Shown here: positions 57,897-64,000 of the stretch, piece by piece | Numbering within the stretch: position 1 is the stretch's first letter | How the letters are laid out: each line of letters opens with the position of its first letter | NCBI GenBank assembly: GCA_012861695.1 | Contig: JAAOOA010000066.1 | Coordinates: 176,501 to 240,500 of the forward strand | Origin: Trematomus loennbergii | Lineage: Eukaryota > Chordata > Actinopteri > Perciformes > Nototheniidae | Direction of reading: 5' to 3' | Length of the DNA stretch: 64,000 nucleotides | The notes under the pieces: model-generated | The model's database searches: none | Told to the model about the DNA's origin: nothing | What the model saw: only the letters and a program-made list of their open reading frames with translations | Program-made: the position numbers and the translations under genes

Positions 57897-57899
57897 ATG

Positions 57900-58320
57900 A
57901 CACTATGGCAGGCGGTGGACCCTCAGCCCTCACACTATGCCAGCCAGGCCGTTACCCAGGATAACATCCACACCTTCAATCGGCATTACAGGACGGACCC
58001 CCATGGCGACCTCACCCTGCACCAAACCAGAAAAAAGAAACAACAACAGAATGCAGAGGAACAGGCACAACACTCATTCCCATACCTCGCATCAGAACAA
58101 AGTCCCCAGTTCTAGATTCTTCAGAAAACGGTAGCACAGAGCTCAGAATGTATGAATCAAACGATGCCATGTCTCTCAAAATGTTTTCCGGCACGCTGTT
58201 GTCACTTCCCACCAATGACACGTATCCGGTTGACAAAATGCAGAAAACAGTGGTTCCTTCAACCCATGGCTCACTAACCTGCTGACAGGGAGAGATGACA
58301 GTTAAGGGTACCACAGACAC
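57900..58320 (-). pseudogene. gypsy protease fragment
   Basis: Segments ILRDMASFDSYILSSVLPF, MGMSVVPVPLH and GNGLAGI match the pepsin-like protease region of fish gypsy elements. The usual D-T/S-G-A catalytic triplet is replaced by DMAS, apparently with a residue lost, so activity is unlikely. A frame change occurs near 58010 and another near 57940. Confidence 0.65.
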
Positions 58321-58336
58321 AGCACAAGCAGCAGAG

Positions 58337-58644
58337 TTAAACTACATGGTTCCCCCTGCTAGCCTTAGCTTCGGGACAGTCAGCCTTCCAGTGCCCTCTC
58401 CCCCTGCAGAAATGACATATATCTGAATCACCCTGTGGCTGACCTCGCATTACACGTTCCGGTTTACGCCAGTGCGACTTAGTTTTCTCTTCCCATCTAC
58501 CTCCTGCACGATACATACCTCCTTCATCCTGGACCCTGAAGTCTCGACCGCCCCTGTGCGTTAGCACATAGTCATCAGCCAGAGCAGCAGCCTCCGCAGC
58601 AGTTTTCACCTTACGCTCGCTGATGTAAACCGCAATGTGGCTGG
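58337..58644 (-). pseudogene. gypsy gag, C-terminal part with zinc knuckle
   Basis: Carries KTAAEAAALADDYVLTHRGG and the CCHC knuckle CHFCRGRGHWKADC (about 58376-58417), which binds the element's RNA. It continues, in frame, the part at 59596-60420 once the solo LTR and one GTAC copy are left out. Confidence 0.85.
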
Positions 58645-58648
58645 GTAC

Positions 58649-59591
58649 TGAAGTAAAAAGATATGATTCTACACTGTATTGAAGTAAACATGTATTATGT
58701 TGAATTGTATTTTAGTGAACATGTATTGTTTGAACTGTTTTAGGTAATCACAAACGGGTTTTGATAATCACTTAGAATAGGAATGTTATTCTCACTTTTA
58801 AACTCACTGACCCAGAGATTCTGTGTTTCACACACCAACCTTGCCTGTTTCACCCTAAAAGCAGATGTCGTCATTAAGGTCGTTAAAGACAACATTACAT
58901 CGCTCCTTATCACCCCTAAAAGCCAGATGTTGTTTTTAAAGTCGTTAAAGACCTCCTTAAATATGTGGAGAAAGGTTTAAATGTCTGAAATAGGATGGTT
59001 TATGTGAAGAACTCATGGGAAAGGAATAGAGTTAAGATTCGAATCGGAGATAGAGGTTGACTTTTGACCTTAGGGTACTTTGGAATTTCAAGTCCTGGTG
59101 AGAACTATTGAACTCGACCAGAAGTGAATCCAGCCAGTCAGGACACTTGGGGGAGGTGATCAGCTTACACAGCTCCTCCTCACGGAACTCTGATTCGCTT
59201 GGGAGGAAAATGGGAAGGAAGAGTCGACCCATCTCCGCCCCAAAAATAGATATGAATACTGATGTTTTGAGTGTAAAAATGCTTTTTGGTTTGGTGAGTT
59301 GGTTGGTCCCGATATCTGTGTCCGCATCGCATCACAAACCTGAAGTCACTTTCATCTCGTTTGATGAGTTGGTTTGATCCCGTCACATTTATCTGCATCG
59401 CATCACAAACCTGAAGTCCGGAGTACTCGAGTACTCTGTATAACTTGTATATGTGTTTGGTTTCCTACCAGAAGTAAACTCAGATAATTTGTTATAACTT
59501 TGATTCCGGTGTTTTCAATTCCTTTCTTAATTTAATAGAGATCCAGCCTCATCCAACGAACGGCGCGTAGCAGAGGTGTTCTGCTCCAACA
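58649..59591 (+). mobile_element. solo ERV LTR, duplication GTAC
   Basis: Same family as the LTRs at 8012-8863 and 12125-12969: 'tgaagtaaaaagatatgatt' to 'cagaggtgttctgctccaaca'. 943 bp; longer because of an extra 'gtattatgttgaattgtatt' region and a duplicated 'cttatcacccctaaaagcca' block. GTAC flanks it (58645-58648, 59592-59595). Left by recombination between two LTRs. Confidence 0.88.
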
Positions 59592-59595
59592 GTAC

Positions 59596-60420
59596 AGAAC
59601 TCTTAAATTGCTCCAACACCATCAACTCACATAATGCAACATACGTATCCACATTTAAAGAGTTACACCACCTACTGAAAGAGGTAACCAGATCCCTGGC
59701 AAACTCAACATGTGTCTGTCTGCTAGACATCTCCCAGGACCTGAACCTCTGTCGATATGCCTCAGGGACTAACTCGTAAGCCTTCAACACAGCAGTTTTA
59801 ACAGTTAAATACACTTTGCTATCTGCCACCGTTAAAGCAGAATAAGCTTCCTGGGCCTTACCTGTTAGCACACACTGTAGCAATAAGGTACTGTTAGCAT
59901 CCGACCTCTCTGCTCTCAGCCACACGCTCAAATAGGGAGAAAAAGGTATCTGGATCTCGTTCACTGAACTGAGGCACAACCCGCAGATTATGGCAACGTC
60001 AAACGGAGTGTTACCTCTACCAGGGAAATCAAAAGCACGGCTGGCACCTCCAGCAGTTGAATTCAACCTCCGCTCCTCTAACTCAAGCTTTCTAATTTCT
60101 ACCTCTCCCCTCATTTTCTCCACTGCCAGTCTCTCCATTTCTGTCTGCAACAGCAACAGTCTCTCTCTTTGCTCAAATGTCAGGCCTGCATCACGGCAGC
60201 CAGACATATTGTCACTGTCTCTGCTAGGACTAAACATACCCCCTTTGAAAGCACCTTCCTCAAACAGATTTGATCTAACAATCTCCCTCATGTTCTCCTT
60301 CATTCTTTTATCCCCAACATCCAAGTGGAAATGTTCAGCAACATAGATCAGCTGCTCACGTGAGAAAACCTCCAGCTGCTCCTCTGAAGGTGCCCTCAAA
60401 AAATCCTCTACACTTCCCAT
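59596..60420 (-). pseudogene. gypsy gag, N-terminal part
   Basis: Start chosen at MGSVEDFLRAPSEEQLEVF (60418-60420), which fits the family; the open frame itself extends to 60519. Middle: coiled region with ERLLLLQTEMERLAVEKM. C-terminal: SCAN-like capsid block KAQEAYSALTVADS, AYELVPEAYRQRFRSWEM, HVEFARDLVTSFSRWC, CELMVLEQFKSS. Between about 59895 and 59990 the family-typical residues are in another frame, so two compensating indels are present. The solo LTR cuts the frame after EQFKSSV. Confidence 0.85.
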
Positions 60421-60896
60421 GATGACAACACTGTGTGGCACGTTCACGCTACTTACAGCATACACGCTACCGCGGCCTGTCCCTCTAACTGCCTCACAGA
60501 AACTAGCTAAACTCCCCAACTAGTCTTCAGGTGCTAGTTACGGCGGGTACTTACGCACTTAATACCGTAAGCTTGGCGAAGTGACCAGCAAACCGGCAAC
60601 TCCACCTGCCTCGGCGTGCTCCCGAGCTTATAGCTCTAACCACTTTCACACCACACTAACAGCCCCACCTACGACCTCCAAGGAAGACCGTACTGAACCT
60701 AACAGGGACAGAAACCACGGTAACTAACATGACTGTGTTCAAACTCGCTGCCACACATTCCCCCTGCAATCAAAACTGCAAAACACTTACCCCCGTAACG
60801 CTACTGCCAAAAAATCAGCCGCACTCAGCGACAACAGCTGTGCGAAATCCGTCCCACAACGGACATCCATTATCAAACGTTCCCAGGTCCAAAGCA
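60421..60896 (-). other. gypsy leader region
   Basis: Between primer site and gag start. No gene. Confidence 0.5.
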
Positions 60897-60907
60897 ACGA
60901 GCCCCCA
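60897..60907 (-). promoter_or_regulatory. gypsy primer-binding site, tRNA-Pro-like
   Basis: On the minus strand 'tgggggctcgt', the start of the tRNA-Pro primer site, two bases after the 5' LTR. Confidence 0.7.
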
Positions 60908-60909
60908 TA

Positions 60910-61226
60910 TGTTACAACCCGGCTCCTGGGCTGTAACAAAAAGCAGGGAGGCGAGACGAGGGGTAAGAATATAACAATGTTTTATTCCTAATAAACAAAT
61001 AACTAAAATAAAACCAGCAACAGGTCCCCGAGGCTGGCACGGAGAGAGTGCCCAGAGGAGTGAGAGAGCAATGTATCCGGCTTGGCTCTCCTTGTAGGCT
61101 TCCAGCAGGTGTAGCTCATCCGGCAGGTGTAGCTCATCAGGCAATTGCCGGCCCCACAGCACCGGATCCTGTAACAGAGAGACAGAAAGACCACGGAACG
61201 CCTAGTGGTGTGGAGGGGTCGTCACA
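60910..61226 (-). repeat. gypsy 5' LTR
   Basis: On the minus strand 'tgtgacgacccctccacacc' to 'gagccgggttgtaaca' (317 bp), with 'aataaaac' as polyA signal. The start TGTGACG is shared with the solo LTR at 22095. Abuts a TCTCTG repeat. Confidence 0.8.
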
Positions 61227-61393
61227 CTGTGTCTCTGTGTCTCTCTTGCCCCTTTCACACCAACGCGTTTTCAGCGCCGGCTCGGAGCTAGAGCCTGAAA
61301 AGTACCGGTATTTCCTCTTCACACCGCAGCGGCGCCGCCTCTTAGCTCCGGAATCCGGTTAGTTTCCAGCTCCAAAAAATTGTCGGTCTAGAA
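61227..61393. other. TCTCTG repeat and MITE piece
   Basis: 'ctgtgtctctgtgtctctc' (61227-61246), then 'cccctttcacacca' and 'cttagctccggaatccggtt', a MITE-like piece that resumes at 62908 ('gactccggagctaagaggca'). Confidence 0.4.
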
Positions 61394-62017
61394 CAGGCAT
61401 CCTCAAAGTCCGGACTCCGAACCACAACTGTCTCTGGACTCTGAGCAAATTATACTTTTCATATATATTATCTGTATTATCTGTGTTATCTGCGAGACAT
61501 CGCCACAACGCAACGAGTAAAATTCTCCGCTATGTCCCTGCAACAGCGCTCTGCATGTACGACTGTTCCACTGTCTGTGTGTGTCTGTCAACGCATTGGT
61601 CCAATCACATTCAGCATCCCGTCAGCGTTTTTTCCCCCCCCCAAAAATGCGTGGTCGGTCGTCTCTTCTGCTGAGTCAGATGCGGAGTTTAAAAAAAAAA
61701 AAAGTCAGAGCGAGAGTTAACAGCTCATCTAGTTGCATCTGTACTGTAGCTAGTAGCCTAGTTTCACCTACCGGGGTGGCATGGGTTGGCAACTGCCACC
61801 CCAGTTGGCAGCTTTGTTTTGAAAGAAAAGTTGTGGCTCATCGGACATTTATGAGAGAAAGTCTCTAATGTCCGAGTGCAAGTGAATGCAGCACAAGATG
61901 CACGTCTTGTAACCCCTCCCCGGCCCTGGCGCGAGCGTGGAAATATGATTGGCGGCGATTTCATTTGAACGGGACGGCGCAAAACGAGAAGCATTCGGAC
62001 CCAAGAATGAAGGAATG

Positions 62018-62140
62018 AGGTATTTGCGGTCTACAATGACAGAGAAGAGACTGTCAAGTTTGGCTGTACTCAGCATTGAATCAAAACGCACTAAAGCTTT
62101 GGATCTTACAAATTTGTGAGGCGTTTTGCTGAACAAAATG
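62018..62140 (+). pseudogene. hAT C-terminal fragment, ZMYM1-like
   Basis: LRSTMTEKRLSSLAVLSIE followed by SKRTKALDLTN: the C-terminal block of another hAT group (ZMYM1-like). A stop follows. It must have entered the surrounding hAT element as a separate insertion. Confidence 0.6.
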
Positions 62141-62399
62141 GTAATCGCCGCATTCAGCTGTAATAGACATGTCAACTTGATGCTCTGCTCACGGATGAGC
62201 ATACACAACTGTTAAGATGATGACCTTACGTGTGTAAATATATTTTTTCTTTGTGGGGTCTGCCCCCAAAAAACAGTTTTAAGTCCTGAGAAAGTCAAAT
62301 AAGACGGTGTGTAAAACTACACTGCCCAGCCAAAAAAAAGTAACCACTTTGATTTAACTAGGCCAGTAGGTAAGGACTTTACACTGGATAATAACTGAA

Positions 62400-62755
62400 G
62401 TATAAAAGAATGCATGACTGAAGTGATGGAGACATGTTTGAAGGCAAACAAAAAGAGGAAATAACAGGTCAAATCAAGCAAATCCCCCTCTCAGATTCCA
62501 CAGCAACCAGAAGAACATAAATACTGGCTGGTGATTTGATGAATCAGCTTTGTGATGGAATAAAAAATGCACAGTGCATTTCCTTAGCTGTGGATGAGTC
62601 CACTGACACCACTGACAATGCTCAGTTGCTGGTGTTTGTGAGTTTTTATGATGAGGCAAAGGGGGAGTTTGTTGAAGATGTGTTGGGCCTGACGAACCTC
62701 AGTGGACACACAAGGGGGCAAGACATTTATAAAGCAATAATGGAATGCTGAATGA
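62400..62755 (+). pseudogene. hAT transposase fragment, Charlie-type
   Basis: IKQIPLSDSTATRRTEIL, then CISLAVDESTDTTDNAQLL and TRGQDIYKAIMEC, close to the transposase at 49915-51781. A frame change lies near 62450. The rest of the catalytic core is missing. 'cactgcccagccaaaaaaaa' at 62322-62341, just before it, looks like a Tc1/mariner-type terminus. Confidence 0.75.
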
Positions 62756-62907
62756 AAGAGGGTGCAGCTGCCTTTATTCATAACTGTGCAGCTCACACTG
62801 CGACTCTGAGGGATCAAGCACAGACACAATAACAATGAAAACTGCTGCATACAGATTTTTTTTTTTTTGACCTTTAAGATTTGTATTTGAGTACCCCTGG
62901 TCGAGAA

Positions 62908-63033
62908 GCAAGACTCCGGAGCTAAGAGGCAGCGTCGCTTACGTCTCTCTTACGTTGAGGCGTGCAGGAAACTAAACCCACCTCCCCTGAACATGGGTCG
63001 ACTGAAGAGTCTCGTCATGCCTGCCTACAAGAA
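62908..63033. other. MITE piece
   Basis: Continuation of 61250-61393 after the hAT insertion ('gactccggagctaagaggca', 'cgcttacgtctctcttacgt'). Confidence 0.35.
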
Positions 63034-63360
63034 GTAGCGCTGAGCAAAGTGACTAGAAGGCAACCACACACTTATAAAAAAAAACACACTTTATAAAGTC
63101 AGGCAACACTAACCAGGCTTCGTGTGATTCTGTTTATTTGTACCTTACTTTGACCATCTGTTCGCTGTTATTGATCATTGTGGAGAGCAGGCAGACGTTT
63201 TGTTTGTTATTATAGCAGCTATCGGATGGAATCAATACATGGGCTGCACAGGTTGTCATGTCCGACTATCACAAGTAGAATCATAATGAAAAATACGCCG
63301 GTAAAATGTGCCTGTAGAAAACGGCTTAGCAAGTAGTCAGTTTAGCTTTGGTTGCTATGC
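63034..63360 (+). repeat. foldback-element arm, copy 3
   Basis: Matches about 321-590 of the left arm in the same orientation, with few changes ('cgttcgctgttattgatcat' region differs by substitutions). It starts at 'gtagcgctgagcaaagtgac'. Lacks the MITE found in the right arm. Confidence 0.8.
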
Positions 63361-63935
63361 TAACATCACCCATGTTATACCAGAGAAACTTTCATAACAG
63401 CGTTGTGATGCCAAACAGCGTCAATTCAGACTGACACCAAACAGCGTCAATTCAGACTGACACACATTCACTTAAGGGGAACTGGGGATATGTATCAGCT
63501 GCTTGTGTGACAGTCAGACAGTGAATACTTTAGAGCCGTGTGAGCTAACCCGGAGCTAACGGGAGAATAAACTCCCGTGGAAGAGCAGCCAGCACTGCAG
63601 CGGTCGGTAAATGCCGCTGAAACACATTAATAAACAATGAACCACGGCACTCTGGAGAAAAGTATAAGGTTGGAGAAGTCGTTATTTAATTTAATCTGGC
63701 TTCGTATGATTAAAAGCAACACGATCATCGACCCGAAGCAGTCCCCCGTTGTTGTTGTTGTGAGCGCCGTTGGGGAGAAAATCAGCGATGTAAACGGTGA
63801 CGTCATGACGCAGCAGCGGCAGCACCAGTCGGGCTCTGGGCGGTGTGAACAGAGCGGGAGCAGAAAAGGGAAACCGGAGCTGAACCAGAAAAGCTCTAGC
63901 ACGGAGCTAGAATGGGAAAAGCGCTGTGAAAGCCG
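63361..63935. mobile_element. MITE-like stretch
   Basis: 'caaacagcgtcaattcagac' is duplicated in tandem (63413 and 63442). 'gggcggtgtgaacagagcgg' to 'gcgctgtgaaagccgc' (63838-63934) has the style of a Harbinger-like end. No gene. Confidence 0.4.
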
Positions 63936-64000
63936 CATCTGTCTCTGTGTCTCTCTGTCTCTGTGTGTCTCTCTGTCTCTGTGTCTGTGTGTCTCTGTCT
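63936..64000 (+). repeat. (TCTCTG)n microsatellite
   Basis: Same type as 45630-45885; continues past the window end. Confidence 0.9.

Larger units (their letters stand above)
57897..61226 (-). mobile_element. Ty3/gypsy element, 5' part
   Basis: Minus strand: 5' LTR (60910-61226), primer site, gag (60420 to 58337) and the start of pol (protease to 57897). Everything from the reverse transcriptase on is missing. The gag proteins resemble the SCAN-like Gag of Gmr1-type fish gypsy elements. A solo ERV LTR at 58649-59591 splits gag. Confidence 0.85.
61394..62899 (+). mobile_element. hAT element, duplication GTCTAGAA/GTCGAGAA
   Basis: 1506 bp with ends 'caggcatcctcaaag' and 'tttgagtacccctg'. The flanks GTCTAGAA (61386-61393) and GTCGAGAA (62900-62907) agree at 7 of 8 bases. 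It holds a Charlie-type transposase fragment and foreign pieces. Confidence 0.7.

Overview
This window is repeat-rich nuclear DNA of a ray-finned fish (teleost). The evidence is one recognisable host gene, dio2 (type II iodothyronine deiodinase), whose protein matches teleost Dio2, set among fish-type transposable elements: hAT elements with BED-finger transposases, Ty3/gypsy LTR elements, a degraded endogenous retrovirus (ERV), LINE 3' ends, Harbinger-like MITEs and many microsatellites. I see no rRNA, tRNA or CRISPR array.

Layout. 1-3.7 kb: a large foldback (inverted) repeat with internal tandem units, interrupted by a small hAT MITE. 3.7-16 kb: AT-rich tandem repeats and two inverted copies of a TTAA-flanked repeat (4.7 and 15.8 kb). 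Between them lies a truncated hAT copy (7.3-13.7 kb) split by a 5-kb ERV with paired LTRs, a tRNA-Trp-like primer site and a 4-bp target duplication (GTTG). 16-34 kb: MITEs, minisatellites, LINE fragments, a family of GC-rich dispersed repeats, and two related MITEs (21.7-23.9 and 29.0-29.8 kb) that each carry a different solo LTR with its own 5-bp duplication. 34.1-43.4 kb: dio2 on the plus strand, with a CRE and TATA-like box, exon 1, a 6.4-kb intron full of MITEs, exon 2 with the in-frame selenocysteine TGA, a candidate SECIS and a polyA signal. 44.9-45.9 kb: a gypsy LTR plus gag start and a TCTCTG microsatellite. 46.5-53.1 kb: a hAT element containing a gypsy 3' LTR, a large GC-rich minisatellite and a second, nearly intact hAT element (49.4-52.5 kb). 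53.1-57.9 kb: more dispersed repeats, a hAT MITE and an LTR. 57.9-61.2 kb: a minus-strand gypsy element (LTR, primer site, gag, protease start) split by a solo LTR of the same ERV family as at 8-13 kb. 61.4-64 kb: another hAT copy, a third copy of the foldback arm and MITE sequence.

The insertion order can be read at many points from target-site duplications: seven hAT-type insertions with 8-bp duplications (two of them with one mismatch), two ERV LTR insertions with 4-bp duplications and two solo LTRs with 5-bp duplications. Apart from dio2 these genes do not work together; they are independent mobile elements and their relics.

A caution on quality: the two LTRs of the ERV differ mainly by one- or two-base length changes, and dio2 exon 2 has three separate one-base deficits while every segment between them stays conserved. 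This looks more like consensus indel errors of a long-read assembly than decay of dio2, but I cannot settle that here. I did not find a convincing undescribed biological system.
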